A stretch of DNA of 64,000 nucleotides from the NCBI GenBank assembly GCA_003952965.2, contig CM025854.1:29233366-29297365 (forward strand). Reading direction: 5' to 3'. This DNA comes from Morella rubra. Its lineage: Eukaryota; Streptophyta; Magnoliopsida; Fagales; Myricaceae. Below, one piece after another: positions 25,501 to 38,517 of this stretch. The translations under genes and the position numbers were made by a program. Position 1 is the first letter of the stretch, and each line of letters starts with the position of its first letter. The notes below the pieces were generated by a model. That model was not told where the DNA came from, did no database searches, and saw nothing but the letters and a program-made list of their open reading frames with translations.

Positions 25501-27812
25501 ACGACTAGAAGATTTGCAAATCCTCACATTGCTTCCGATGATCAGCACCCCTATGTATAGATCTCCCATTATTTGTTTATTTTCCTAGCGGGCAGGGGGG
25601 AGCAGATGTAGAGAACAAGTTCATATTTCTTTATTATTTTTTTTCTCTAACCAAAATGTTCAAGTTATCATCAAGTTGCCATTGAAAACTCATTTATTAT
25701 CCTAATTGACAGAAACTGTTATCAACCTGTGGCTATTGAAAAACTCTTTATTTGTATTATAAAGTTCAGTGGGTACTTTCCACGAGATTTAATTAGATCC
25801 TCTTTTATCATCATGACGAACTAATTTAAAAATTATATCATAGTACAAAGGGTGAATATATTCTTTGATTCTCTTCCTAATTGCATGGTGTATATCTATC
25901 TCAAACTTTACGTGTATAGATTTTCACTTTTGTCCTTGTATAGTATGAGCAACTCGTCTGTATAAGCATATTCCTATACTCATCAATTATGTTCAAAGGG
26001 TTGGAGTCCACACGTAACTTGTAAACTAACGTAGGGATAATGGACGAAAAAGTCCACTGTTTTAACAGAAGGCATACACCCCTAGTGAGGCACAGTTCTA
26101 TTTAAACTGAATTTCTCTTTTGTCTCTTTCGCGCTAAGTGACAAATAATAACTGCAAATTAAACAACTTAATTTGTTTAGATATATGATCAACTTCTATT
26201 TTGGAGAAATAGGAAGGATGGATCGTTCCGTGCAGGGCATGCAAAAAGGGGATTTCATCGTGAGGAAGAAAGCGAGTATAAACTACGTAGCCAAACAGGA
26301 TTTAAGCTGGAAAACGAAGGAGCTAGGCCTGCTAGCGTCACCGTGAGTTGCTGGTTTTAGACGAGGACAACGAAGGAGGCCTGCTATAGGTTGAGACGGC
26401 CGGTATAAATGCATTCACACGATTTATTTATCATTTGTGACGAAGAATTTGGAAAAAGAAAGCAAGGGCCTTTTTCTAAAGATAGCTGGAGGGAATAGCG
26501 AAAAAAGATTTCAGATTTTTTCACAGGAAAAATTGGAATGGCTTTCTGGTCCATTATCCTCACAAGCCCATTGCGCACCTCGAGTTTATCTTTGCTTTCA
26601 ATCGTCTTCTCCTCTTTTCTAGTCCAAAAGCTTTGCTTAAAAAAGGAAAAGAATACGCGATTCCACGAAGCAAACAGAGGCCTTGAAACTACTGTGTATT
26701 TTCCTTTATAAACAAAAAGGTCACCGATCTGTATAGGGTCTACGGGCTGTGACTGGGTTCATACTTGGTTACTTTTGTTGAATTATTCGATAACTTTTTG
26801 GATGCCTGAGTTTTTTTCTTCTTCTTCTTTGTTTTTGGATCTCTTACGTTGCAGCAGAAGGGAAACATCTCAGCACTGGCGCCTGGCAAATATTAGTGTG
26901 AATAGCTGGATGATATGCTTAAGGTCATGAAGCATATCATGAACGATTACTTTTTTTGACTTTCTAGACATCTTCAGGTGCCGAAGTATTCTTGATTGGA
27001 ACAGAGAGAATCTCATCCCAGTCATTAGCATTTGAGAGCTGGTGGTCTTTTTGCGGACGGCTTCGGATATAGCAGGCCCCTTGTGCGAATTATTTTAGGT
27101 CGTCAAGTCGCAGTTGCAAATGATGCAAAAATTGAAGGGAAGGTCCCCCGTCAACTTGACCATGCGAATTTGTTAAGGCAGAGAAGTCCCGGATTCAAAC
27201 TTAAAGGCTCCAAGTGAAAAAAAGGGAAGAAAATGGGCTCGTTGGATTTGTGTTGTGAAAGCAGAGAAGCCTATTAGACGTGCAGTATATGAATATGTAT
27301 TTCACGTGCCTGTGCAATTTTTGTCATTTATTATCAATCACCTCTGATCTCTGGGTTGGTGACCTAACATATATAAGCCATAAAAGAGAGAGAATAGTTA
27401 TCACTAACTAACCTATCAAAACGAACTGAGCCCTACAAATTGAACATAAATTTGAAGAAATTACAAATAAATTAGGCAGTAACATCGGTGCCAAGAAAAT
27501 ACCCACTCAACAAAACAAAGCAAAGTCGCAAAGTAGATTGCAAACCTCAATATTATAGGCAATTAGTATATTAATTCCAAGTCATGAATTTTGTGTACAA
27601 CCTATTTTCACAATTAAAGCCATCAGACGTTGAAGGCTGATGAGCTTTAAACCCAGAAGGGGAACAGAAGTCTAATCTCTCATCGTACATACATTTCTTT
27701 ACTAGCTATAACTTTGATGCAGAGAATCTACACACACACACACACACGACAAATTGGTAACAACTAATAGTTCCCTAAAATCCTTCTTTCTAATTCTTCA
27801 TAACATCCAAAT
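22517..27812. other. Intergenic and 3' flank of the NAC gene, no supported gene
   Basis: AT-rich. A GC-richer patch at 24650-24890 is open on both strands but shows no domain or coding pattern. Simple repeats include A-rich 24498-24522 and (CA)n near 27730-27748. The first few hundred bases beyond the NAC stop (below 27813) would hold its 3' UTR. Confidence 0.5.
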
Positions 27813-29070
27813 TCAGTAATTCCATAGACAATCAATGTCTACTGGTCCAGAAGAGCTTGATGGGTCCTCTTGATCCTCAAAAGACCTTTGAGCGACATCG
27901 TGGTTGGATACCACCGAAGAGATGTCAGTACTAAAGCCTGCTTCAGGCGAGAACTCTGCTTTTGTATGCCGCTTCATGTTTGGAGCATGATTTTCAAGTA
28001 ACATCCTCAAAATGGATTGGTCTTGCATGAAAACGGAATCTGAGTAGTGCAAATTTCCCACGTTTGAGTAGAAGGATGAGTTTGGAGCAGAGGAAATATA
28101 AGACGGGTTTGAGGAAGCTGAGGCGCCTAAGATGGAAGTGTTGAAGCTATCTACCATCTCTTCCTTGGTCTTCTGGTCCTCCATTGGATCGGAGAAGCAG
28201 GTCACATGCGACGTCTCGCCAAAACCGGTTCTTGTTTCGCTGTTGTACGGGGATGAATCCATCAACGGCGGCAATAGTGGAGGACGCGATTCGTTCTCAA
28301 AGGAGCTTAGACTCACCAACCCTGAAATGTGGGTTTTCTTTCCAGCTGAAATTTTCTTAAAGACTCTGCATATGACCCACTCATTCTGAAAGAGAAACAG
28401 AACATACTAAGACCACGACATACAAATTAAGAGAAAATCAACGGGAAAAGACGAGGAACATAACAAAACAGGGCAAGAGCTTTACCCTGGCTGTTTTGGG
28501 GAGATTGTATGCAGAATATTTCCCCTCTAATCTGTATTCATGCATGACCCAATTGGTTTTTTCTCCCTTAGGAGCCCTTCCCTTGTAGAAAACGAGAGTT
28601 TTCTTCATTCCAACCAGTGCTTTCCTCTTATATATCTCCTTGTCTTTGCCTGTGGCTTTCCAATATCCAGCATCAGTAGCCCTGTTCGTCCTCAAACCAG
28701 TTGGGTACTTTCTGTCTCTAAGGCAGAAGAAATACCATTCCTTCTCACCCATTTTAGCCCTCACTTCATTAGAAAACAACAAAGCGTCAAATTAGAAAAT
28801 TACTCAGCACATACGGGGCTCTGAAAATGAAAGTACAGAGGAAAACATAAGGAAAAGAAGGAAATACGGTTTCGGACACTCACATGGCAAGTCCCAAGGC
28901 TCACACTTATTCAAATCAACCTCGCCAATTGCTCTCGCGGAGAAGTTGGTGTCAAGAACCTTCGGAGATAGGTAGTGAGTTACAAGTTCTTCATCCGTCG
29001 GATGGAATCGAAAACCTGGTGGCAATTTTATCTGCTCATCTTCTTTTCTGAGCGTAGATACGTTGTCCAT
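27813..29070 (-). CDS. NAC transcription factor, NAC100/ORE1 subgroup, complete, three exons
   Basis: Exons 28884-29070, 28486-28763 and 27813-28385 give 345 aa; both introns are GT-AG and sit at the conserved NAC positions. The NAC domain (about residues 16-170) contains [92 protein letters not shown] and [11 protein letters not shown]. The C-terminal activation region ends with [15 protein letters not shown], close to the SSSTGPVD...FWNY tail of the ANAC100/ANAC080 group as I recall it. Such factors act in the nucleus in organ boundary, lateral-organ and senescence programmes. A miR164-type site lies in exon 3 (28190-28210). Joining exons 1 and 2 gives Leu where relatives usually have Trp before the AKMGEKEW block. 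Exact orthology within the group is not proven. Confidence 0.95.
28190..28210 (-). promoter_or_regulatory. miR164 target site in NAC exon 3
   Basis: The plus strand here reads GGAGAAGCAGG followed by TCACATGCG, almost the miR164 sequence itself, so the sense mRNA can pair with it. By eye 17 of 21 positions are identical to miR164; two of the differences (first and seventeenth positions) leave G:U pairs and the cleavage-site region is perfect. The codons spell HVTCFSD, the usual location in miR164-regulated NAC genes. Confidence 0.85.
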
Positions 29071-29635
29071 TCCTCCAAATCCTCAATTGACAGAAAAAAA
29101 AAAAAACTCTGATTTCGACAATCCAAACTGAAAAATCTCAAATGAGCTTTTTCAGAGCATTCAAAGTCAACCAACCTCCCAAACCAAGGCCCAAATGAAG
29201 TCCCTGATTCCTGAATAAATTCCTAATGGAAATCTCTAATTCTTTATAGTCGCGGGAAAACAAAGGAAACTAACCTAACAAGACAGGATGTTAGGAGAAG
29301 GGAGGAGAGGCTAAAACAAAGGGAGACTACAGAGGTCCATGATAGAATATCAATGGAATTCCAGCGATTAGAGATGAAGGGAGGGGAGGCTATGCTCTGA
29401 TATCCTCTGTAGCTTAGAAATTGAGAGACGTTTAAGAGAAAAATTGCGTTCTAAGGTGCAGAGGCCATTAAATACTGGTTTTGGAGAGAAAGAAGCGTGG
29501 TTTGTAAGTAAACAGGGTGGGCAGTTTCAAGATTTCAGCTCTCTCTTTCAACTTTTCCGCAATAATTTTTTCTCTCTTCAATTTGACCGGAACAACTCAC
29601 CGCCATACCCCGCATGTAAATGGGATAACTCAACT

Positions 29636-29644
29636 CCTTTTATA
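29636..29644 (-). promoter_or_regulatory. Candidate TATA box of the NAC gene
   Basis: On the minus strand the sequence reads TATAAAAGG, a textbook TATA box, about 565 bp upstream of the NAC start codon. This would imply a long 5' leader, possibly with an intron. A MITE lies just upstream at 29715-29911. Confidence 0.45.
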
Positions 29645-29714
29645 ATTGATTAGAATGAAGTAAAATATCTCTCTGCTGTAAGTGAAGTTATCGGGTGAAC
29701 ATTACTAGGGAGAC

Positions 29715-29911
29715 TGGTGCGTTTGAACACCTAAATTTTACGCTTCATTAAAATTTTAACACAATAAAAATAATATAATATTTTTTTTATTATTAAATTA
29801 TTACTTTTTATTATAAATAAATATTAAAAATTATCTCTTTCTTTTCTTTTTCACAAAATTCAATACTTTAAAATTTTAAACTCTCAAAAATTTTAGGGAT
29901 AAACACACCCA
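29715..29911. repeat. MITE in the NAC promoter
   Basis: Ends TGGTGCGTTTGAACACC and GGGATAAACACACCCA are imperfect inverted copies around an AT-rich core with mirrored AAATTTTA blocks. About 200 bp. It lies 70 bp upstream of the candidate TATA box. Confidence 0.5.
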
Positions 29912-29929
29912 AAACCCAACCCCCTCCCA

Positions 29930-29960
<31 letters not shown>

Positions 29961-32900
29961 CCCAAAAAAACAGGAACATTACAAGGAGGACTTCGAGGTG
30001 TGATGAAGAAAAAGGTAAGAGAAAAAAACTGTTGTCGGCTTAACCGAAGTTATTGCCTGTGCTCCGTAAGTTATTTTGCGGGGGAGGTGTCCAAAAAGCC
30101 GCAGTTTTATATTATCATATAGACATATACCGTGTGAATGTGAAGAAGATTACAAAAAGCCCACAAACCATCCATCAACAATCATAAAAAAGAAACTCAA
30201 ATCTAAAGTTCAACTGCCCGAATCACCCTTTACTCCCATCATGTCAGCCACTCAATACATTAGTTGTTCCCTCACAAGTCACAACAGACTGAAACATTTT
30301 GTCTTAAAGTGTAAGTATTTTTGTTTCTTGGATAATATAGGAGACAAAAGTAAAACATTCCTACTGCAAAATTGCATTAATATTGTACTGTCGCTCACAG
30401 GATGTAAGCCTTTGCTACCATGAATGCATCTCATAATATCAGAGAATACAATTAGGTCTCTGGCGAGCAAAACTGGAATTAGGTTTGTCGTTCTAACTAA
30501 ACAGATAAAAGTTTTAGTTCCTTCAGTGGTTCCGTATACAACACCTGGGTTTCCACTGAGAGACCATGGCGACCGCTCCTAGTGTATCATGAATCCTATT
30601 AACCATAATTGACTGGAAATAACAAGGATCTTGAGCTGGAGGTGTAATGGGCTTCTTTCAACTTTCAAGGATTACCAAAAGTCAAAGCTGTTTAATATAA
30701 ACCTGGAAGATAGTTAGGGTAGCTATTGCTATTAAATTTTCGTGTGGAAAAACAGAGGGATTCTTTACTTTTTATCAAAGCTACAGTGGTTAGTGGACCC
30801 ATGCATTCGTTACTACTCCGAGGAAGAAAATTAAGAGAGTTATTTGAACATAACAAGGAACAAAAGGGGAAGTCTTGGGTTACATTAATATATAGCTAAC
30901 CAGTCCTCCAGCACTTAAGAAAAGGCCACGAAAATTCTCCCGCGTTTGCTCTCGTCTTCCAGATCATCGAGTCCTGCAACTCTGAATGACGTTGTCATTT
31001 CTTGTCCAAATCAACAAAAAAAGCATAGTAATATTCTCGTAAAGATTCATGCCTGATGAGCCTTTTAGTCTGCAATAATATGTGTGCCTTCTATTATTCT
31101 AGACACTACGACAAAAGCTAGCCTGTCGTAATCTCGATCCCTTCTCTCCTCAAAGGATTTGTCAAATGATTAAATCCAAACGAACAAGAAACTTAATTTG
31201 TTCTAGCGAGTTGAACACAACTTCTCCATAGCACACAGATCGCGTACGAGCGTACTTCACACGGAATTTGTCTTTAATTCTGGAGGGGGGTAGGGGTTTG
31301 TGCTATTTCTCCAAGAAACACACTACAAATCATATGCAGCGCTTTCAAATCTTTTAGTTGAAAAGATTATGATAAACATTATTTCAGATTTGTCATTAAT
31401 TTTTGTTCAAGTAATTATCCTTGAAAAGATATTTTCTATCATTTAGCGGGTATAATGCTGACTACCAAACCATTTGGAATCGAGGAGGCCACTGAAATAG
31501 CTTTCTTTAGATGGATGAAGACCAACATATATATTCACTTGATCTATATCTTTATATATAATATCATATTCATGGGGGCACAGTGATCATTGCAGAAAAA
31601 CCCAATAAAATTCAAGAAGGATTAGAAAAACTAGCGATTCATTGGTAATTTTTTTTTTTTAAAAAAAGCAGAGATTAGCCTCCGGAAAAGACTTGCACTA
31701 GGGACTTGTAAGTCATTTTGTAGGAAACAAACAAAAAAAATAAAAAAAAATAATAATGAGATAAGAGCAATCAAGGTATTGGAACAAGGTTTTATCCTAT
31801 GGGAATCAACAAGGGAATTAGCTTATAAAATATTAAATAAAAAACTAGTGCGAGGGTCATCTTTTGCTTGGTGATTAGTATGCAATAATGTGCCTTCTGC
31901 TTTTGTTAATTGAGTTCAATAATGCCAAAAGTAATCCTTTCCCTTTCAGGAAATAATACAATTATTCATCAGCTACGCGTGGCACTTGTATCTATTTTGA
32001 GGAATTTTAATCTGCTCGGCAACCCTGATGATCCAACGGCTGAGACTCACTGGCAAGGTCAAAGGTCAATACAACCGCAAAGAGGGAAATGGACAGTGCC
32101 GCCACTGCCGCCGCAAGCCAACAAAACTCTTCCACCTGTGGTGTTCTGATTGGGTTTATCAAATGTCGTACCAAACATATAAGTGGTGTTGACATTTGGA
32201 TCAAGGTCTGAGCTGGCCTGTGGGGCCTGCTTCCTCTGTTCCGACATGAGGTCACGACTGGAGACAAACACGTGGGAAAAGATGGTTCGTGGAAAAGTCT
32301 TACTAAGCAAAAGGTCGGATGGGTTCCGATTAGAGTTAGGCTACTCAATTACACAGTAATCAACCTTTACAAGGGCGGTCAGCAATGTGACTTGAAATTG
32401 TTCAGGTCAGACTAAACCCTCTAAGCTAAAAATTCATAATTAATGGCTAGAGAGAGTAGGGGCGTGTGCCAAGTTTTCAGATTCGGTGGCTTGTTATCCG
32501 AATCCAAATCCGACCCAATACCAAATTTCGAATTCAAATTCGAAGCAGAGGTCCGATTTGAATCGGATTGAGTCAATAGTGAACACCCTTAAGAGAGAAC
32601 AACAAAATGATATTCATGTGAAAGAAATGTTGCATAGGCTTTTTGGGTGATGGAATGTACAATGGATTGGTATAGTATTGACTTTTGCACACATGCCAGT
32701 TCAATCTCAATGCAAATAAAGTCCCAAAGTACAACTTATTAAAGTTTGGCCAGTCGTATTATGACACCTTACAAGGGGATGAAGAACCTTTTTTTTTTTT
32801 TTTTTTTGACCTTTATCTTTCGGAGTTTGTAATTTATTGGAGAGACGTGTGAAATTGGGCAGGCTTGAGATATTTGGCTCTTTGGGTAAAGTTTAGCAAA

Positions 32901-35487
32901 TCTTTGTTGTAGCTGTTTGGGCAATTAGGTAGCAATTAAAGCTTTCCGGGTTCCAGCTGTCAATAGGATTAGTGTAGCTAAACTACTGGTTTGGACCAAA
33001 ACATTTGAGAGCGCGTATAGCATGCAATGAACATGGTTGAAAACGGGGGTCTCATCGATCAGATGGTCACTTCAAATTTTGCTCACCAAAATCGGAAATT
33101 TCTTATCCTATGGCTTTTTGAGCTCAAAACTGGTAATAAATTATCACTAATAAAATTTAATATTATCTTTGCGTGTGGATAGCATAGCAGGCGGCAAATT
33201 ATAGAAGTGTTGGGACAGAGCTGAAACAAATGACGTGATTACCATGTGGGTGATCTGGCAAGAGTAAATAGAACGTGTCCTATCTTAGCATTTACAAAAG
33301 GATGTGCCAAATTAATGTCCCAAAGACAAACATAAAAAGAGAAAAAGAAAAAAAAAAGAAAAAAAAGAAGAAGAAGAAGTCGAAAATCATGTTGTAGAAA
33401 GTCAATAGAAATGCTTTTGCAGAAAGATATAAGTCCACTGTGGATAAGGTTTAGAATTGATGGAAAATGCTAAGCTGTTGTTTTTTAAATTATTAAATTT
33501 ATTCTCTAATATCTGAGGGCACACATTTGTCTTAGAGATACAGAACACATAAGGTTGGAGTTGAAACGAACCCCTGTATGATTAATGAGAGGATCAAATC
33601 CAGGGAGAGATGGTGGATTCTGGTTGGTTTATTCCATAACAACCAAGGTTTGTCACCATTCCTAATTTTGCTTAAATAATGCTCCTAATCAATTTCTTTA
33701 GCTTTAATGTGAAATGCATGGGCATGTTAAAATTGACCTGCAAAGGGCTTGAGACCGTTGGATTCAAATATTTGCTTTTGATGATGGCAGCTGTAATGCT
33801 CTATTCCATTGGTATTAGTCACTGATGTAAGATTGGCAGAATTTTTGATAGAATTGTAAGATTAGACTTTTATAGGTTTTTGAAAGAGAATAGAGGCGAT
33901 AGCGGTCACAATTGGATGACTGACAGGCAAGAGTTCCCTATTGATATAAAAGGGGATGGGTTAAATAAAGGTGCCGGTAAGAAGGAGAGGTAAGAGCGCC
34001 TTCTCTTCGGCTATAGGAAGACAATTCGGTTACGGAGCTCTTACTGTTGAAGCTTAGATAAGAGAATATGTTATCGCATCGCTTTTTTTGTAGAAAGCTC
34101 GACCAGCCAGAAAAAGTGTTTGGCCAAAGACAAAAATGCAAGTCGAGTCTACTCGTATCTCACATCAGCAACTACTCTCTCAATGTCTGGTGGAGGAACT
34201 CAATGTTGAATTGAGGATCTAACATTCTCGAACTCAAGCCTCAAGCCTATCAAAAACTTAGAAAGCCCCTTTAGACTCTATAAGGCTATTCTATGTTATA
34301 TGAAATTCTTCCCAACAAGAGCCTTTAGAATTGGTGCCCCTATCTTTGATAAGGATCCCTCGTGTTTAGCCAGTCCCATAGAAGCCTAAGCCTTCGGTAA
34401 TAAATAGTATAGCACAATTCTTTCTTTATTTTACCCATAAGCTAAGGCATGTTCTTCATTTTGCAACTGATAGAAAGGTGGAGAATCATCATAAGAATAA
34501 AGATTACTTATGTAATCCCAAATTTCTTTAGCAGTCTCAAAAGAGGTGACGGTGTATATAGGGCTCAAAGGAAGAACACAAGTCATCCCATTTAAAGCTA
34601 AGCACTTTTCATCTTTTGTAGGAAAAAATCTAAACAAATCAAGCACTACAGTGAGACGTGAAAACACCCGATCTCATTCCAATCTGGTTAGATAAAGAAA
34701 ACTCTGGAAAAATATTGTGGAGATAGATGATTTGATGTAATTTTTTATAAAAAAAATTATTGAAGTTTGATAAAAAAAAATATGGAGAGAGAAGATTTAT
34801 TATATTTTTTATTTGAAAAGGTATTAAAGTTCATGTGAAAGGTTGATGGAGTTTGTATTAAAGGTATTTGTGTTGTTTGTTTTGTATTTTTTGAAATTTT
34901 GGATATTGATTTTATGAATTTTGTTGTACTCACTGTAGCTTATGATGCTTTTGCAAACCAACGTGCTAGTGGCCGCAACTGAGAATATGGTAAAGCAATG
35001 AAATTATGAAATTGATATCCTGCCAGGAAAAATAAAATGAAATAGGGAATTTAAGATAAAGAAAAATGTAAATAATGGGCCGTGGCAGCAATAGATCTTT
35101 GATCGCATAGCCCGTTAAGTAGCTAAAGTGGGCAGAAATAGATCTTTCTGTTTCTTAATGGGCCAAGGAAACTCGGCCTAAAAGGGTTGTTGGCTATGCA
35201 AAGAGTCGGGTACCATTTAAAAAACGAAACATTATTTCAGTATTGAATTTAAGAATTTAGGAGTAATAAAAAGTCATTTGGTAAAAACGATTTCATTTGT
35301 AATTCGAAAAAGAGCTAGATTTTAAATTGTTTTCTTGTCCACAGGGTCGAAAAAAGAAGAAGAAGAAGAAGTAAGTCAAAACCCCTTCCGCTAGTGAGGT
35401 ATCAAGGTATCATAAGATTAAGAGCAGACAAGTATCATGATTCGGATGAGAAATATAGCATGGAACATTTAAACGGCACGACGTGTA
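29912..35487. other. Intergenic, with a degraded copia gag patch
   Basis: Mostly AT-rich, no supported host gene. It includes a poly-A-rich tract near 29930-29970, homopolymer runs (32790-32809, 33340-33380), and a probable Ty1/copia gag remnant at 34431-34667 (minus). Confidence 0.5.
34431..34667 (-). mobile_element. Ty1/copia gag-like remnant
   Basis: A 78-codon frame contains KCLALNGMTC and SFETAKEIWDYISNLYS, which match the pattern of copia gag (UBN2-type) where T-A-K-E-x-W-D precedes a helical block. It ends at a stop soon after and no pol or LTR is recognised beside it. It is a fragment, not a working element. Confidence 0.45.
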
Positions 35488-37125
35488 ATGATCCGAAAGA
35501 GAACAAACGACAGGAGCGCCAACCGTCCCCAACGGTCGACACTATGGCAAAAATGCACCAACCTGCGAGCTCTGAAACAAGCCCACGCTTTTATGCTTGT
35601 CAACGGCTTCAACTCCAACCCCTCTGCTCTCAGAGAAATCATTTTCGCCAGTGCCGTTTCCATTTCAGGCACTATAGACTATGCGCACCGAATGTTCGCC
35701 CATATTACCGAACCAGATAACTTCCTGTGGAACACCATGATCAGAGGCTCAGCTCAGAGCCCCAACCCTTTGAACGCCGTTTCGCTATATACCCAGATGG
35801 AGAATCGGGACGTAAAGCCTGATAACTTCACTTTTCCTTTTTTACTGAAGGCCTGCACTAAGCTTTCTTGGGCCAAGATGGGGTGTGGGATTCATGGGAG
35901 GGTGGTGAAGTTTGGGTTTCAGTCGAATACGTTTGTGAGGAATACTCTTATTTATTTTCATGCTAATTGTGGGGATTTGAGTGTTGCGAGAATGCTTTTT
36001 GATGGGTCAGCTAAAATGGATGTTGTACCTTGGTCAGCTTTGACAGCCGGATACGCGAGGCGAGGAGAGCTAGGCCTTGCGAGGCAGCTTTTTGATGACA
36101 TGCCGGTTAAGGATTTGGTCTCTTGGAATGTGATGATAACCGGGTATGTGAAGCAACGGGAGATGGAGAGTGCGAGGAAACTCTTTTATGAGGTTCCAAA
36201 GAGAGATGTGGTGACATGGAATGCGATGATTGCTGGATATGTACTTTGCGGGTCGAATGAGCAAGCATTGCAGATGTTTGAGGAGATGAGAAGTGTGGGA
36301 GAGCGGCCAGATGAAGTGACCATGTTGAGTCTGTTGTCCGCTTGTGCAGATTTCGGAGATTTAGAGGTTGGGCAGAAGATACACTTCAGCCTTTTGGAAT
36401 TGTGTTCAGGAGAGTTGAGCATTGTACTTGGGAATGCACTTATAGATATGTACGCTAAGTGTGGGAGTATTGAGAGAGCACTCCGTGTGTTCCAAGGGAT
36501 GAGAGACAGAGATGTATCTACTTGGAATTCCATAATAGGAGGCTTGGCTTTCCATGGCCATGCTGAGGAATCAATCAAAATGTTTATGAAAATGAGGAGG
36601 TTGAAAATCAGGCCAACTGAGATCACTTTTGTTGGTGTCTTAGTTGCTTGCAGTCATGCTGGAAAAGTTGAAGAGGGGTGGGGATACTTTATTCTTATGA
36701 GAAATGAATATGGAATTGAGCCAAACATAAGGCATTTTGGGTGTATGGTGGACTTGCTGGGGCGAGCGGGGCGACTAAATGAAGCATTTGAGTTCATAGA
36801 CTCAATGGAGATTGAGCCCAATGGCATAATTTGGAGGGCTCTTCTTGGGGCATGCAGGATTCATGGAAATGTTGAATTGGCAAGGCGTGCAAATGAGCGG
36901 CTACTCAAAATGAGAAAGGACCACAGTGGGGATTATGTCCTTCTTTCTAACATATATGCTTCACGAGGTGAGTGGGATGGGGTTGAGAAGGTAAGGAAGT
37001 TGATGGATGATACTGGGGTGAGGAAAGAGCGTGGCTGGAGCGTAATTGAAGCAGATGACAGAGCTCTCATGCAGTTTTTATTTGATTCAAAACCTAAGGG
37101 GAATTTTAGAAACCATGTAACTTGA
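35488..37125 (+). CDS. Pentatricopeptide repeat protein, PLS class with E domain (At5g15300-like)
   Basis: A single exon of 545 codons, typical for plant organelle PPR proteins, which bind specific organelle transcripts for editing or processing. The start MIRKRTNDRSANRP matches my memory of Arabidopsis At5g15300 (PCMP-E40). PPR motifs run from about residue 45 to 440, for example NFLWNTMIRGSAQSPNPL, DVVTWNAMIAGYVLCGSNE and DVSTWNSIIGGLAFHGHAEE. The E region follows (WRALLGACRIHGNVELA, GDYVLLSNIYASRGEWDGV, KERGWSVIEADD). There is no DYW domain, as expected for the E class. The frame is intact. The next gene (CASP, opposite strand) ends 1.4 kb downstream. Confidence 0.95.
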   Translation: MIRKRTNDRSANRPQRSTLWQKCTNLRALKQAHAFMLVNGFNSNPSALREIIFASAVSISGTIDYAHRMFAHITEPDNFLWNTMIRGSAQSPNPLNAVSLYTQMENRDVKPDNFTFPFLLKACTKLSWAKMGCGIHGRVVKFGFQSNTFVRNTLIYFHANCGDLSVARMLFDGSAKMDVVPWSALTAGYARRGELGLARQLFDDMPVKDLVSWNVMITGYVKQREMESARKLFYEVPKRDVVTWNAMIAGYVLCGSNEQALQMFEEMRSVGERPDEVTMLSLLSACADFGDLEVGQKIHFSLLELCSGELSIVLGNALIDMYAKCGSIERALRVFQGMRDRDVSTWNSIIGGLAFHGHAEESIKMFMKMRRLKIRPTEITFVGVLVACSHAGKVEEGWGYFILMRNEYGIEPNIRHFGCMVDLLGRAGRLNEAFEFIDSMEIEPNGIIWRALLGACRIHGNVELARRANERLLKMRKDHSGDYVLLSNIYASRGEWDGVEKVRKLMDDTGVRKERGWSVIEADDRALMQFLFDSKPKGNFRNHVT

Positions 37126-38517
37126 GCTTCAAATATGTGTTATCTTCTTCAGAAATACCCAAAAACCAATACAAGATCGAAAAGCACAACAATAATGCAT
37201 TCATTTGTTTAACATATACTACAAAACAACTAGTAGAGCTACTTTTATAGTCTGAGTTATTCATCAATTAAGTTACAGACAACAAAGGATTGGATTGGCT
37301 GCAGAGCGAATCGTTTAGGCACAGTGTGATGGATACTTCTTTAGACCATTTAGACTTCTAATCCAGGTTGAGTTGATCTTGGAATACTATGTATACCATT
37401 GCATTCGTTCTTTTCTTAATAGTGGTGAAATTTGGTATTGATTATTCCTGTCAGTGATTCCAGCTTGGTAGCGGAACACTAGACTTGCATTCTCTTTGTT
37501 AACCCATTATATAGGCTTCGGTTGCTACTAAGTTTGTGCTGACATCCATGTCTTTCTTGTTTAATACAGCTTTCATCTTCACATATATGATAAATTTTTC
37601 TTTCCCCTGGAATCTAGAAAAATTTCTCCTGGGAGAGTTCCTTATTTTCAATTTCTAATGGGATCCCAGTTTCTTTTTGCGAAGGATTTTTTAAAATCAA
37701 ATTTGGTGTTTAATAAAAATTTTCCCTACGAGTGTTAATTCTTATAGGGATCGGAAGTTTTACGTTTTCCTTCAGATGCTGAACATATTTTTCCCGGGCT
37801 TTAGTTATCCCATTAAAGATATTAGCATAAGATGGAGCAAAGTCGCAATAGTTATATCTTTTTTTTTTAATTATATTTCTTAAATTTTCAGCATTACTGA
37901 GGATGGTAGTTAATTAACTGGGCTCTTGAACCAGCTAAGGGCGACCTTTTTTATGTGTAGTTAAATATTCAGAAATGGAAAGTTGGTCCAGCCCACTTTT
38001 GGACAACAGGTCCAAGGAATCTAGCCTCCCTGCGCTCTAGGTGAGAGCTAAACATGCAGAGGATGGGCTAGATTCCTCGGACGGTACCTGTACCTGCAGT
38101 GGTCTCCCACTAGAGCAACGACTGCCTTTTCACCTCCTCCCTTTTGTAAAGGAGCAAAGAAATGGTATTCGATAAAAAAGAAAAAAAATGGTATTCGCAG
38201 AAAAATGCTGCAAATGTTTGAATCTGGCTGATAAGTAAGGGATTGATACATATATGATCAAACATCCACTTCAGACAAAAAAAGTACAACCGGAGGAAGT
38301 AGTCAACGTAGTGACTTTCAATTTGAAACCCAAAGAAAGAGCTGGAACACACTGCACAATTAACAAAGACGTAAACACAAATTGATAAGGTAAAACACCA
38401 GTGATATCCCCTTACCAATTAGTAACTCTTGCACACACCGATCGACACACATGCACGCGTTGAACAGGGAATATATCATTTCGATACTGAAATGTATATA
38501 TGGTGATCTATCATTTA
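37126..38517. other. Convergent intergenic region between PPR and CASP genes
   Basis: 3' flanks of two convergent genes. AT-rich, with poly-T near 37860. Short frames here on the minus strand are not supported. Confidence 0.5.

Noticed and set aside
35469-36626. Several antisense frames across the PPR gene
   Set aside because: Shadows of the strongly supported PPR coding frame.
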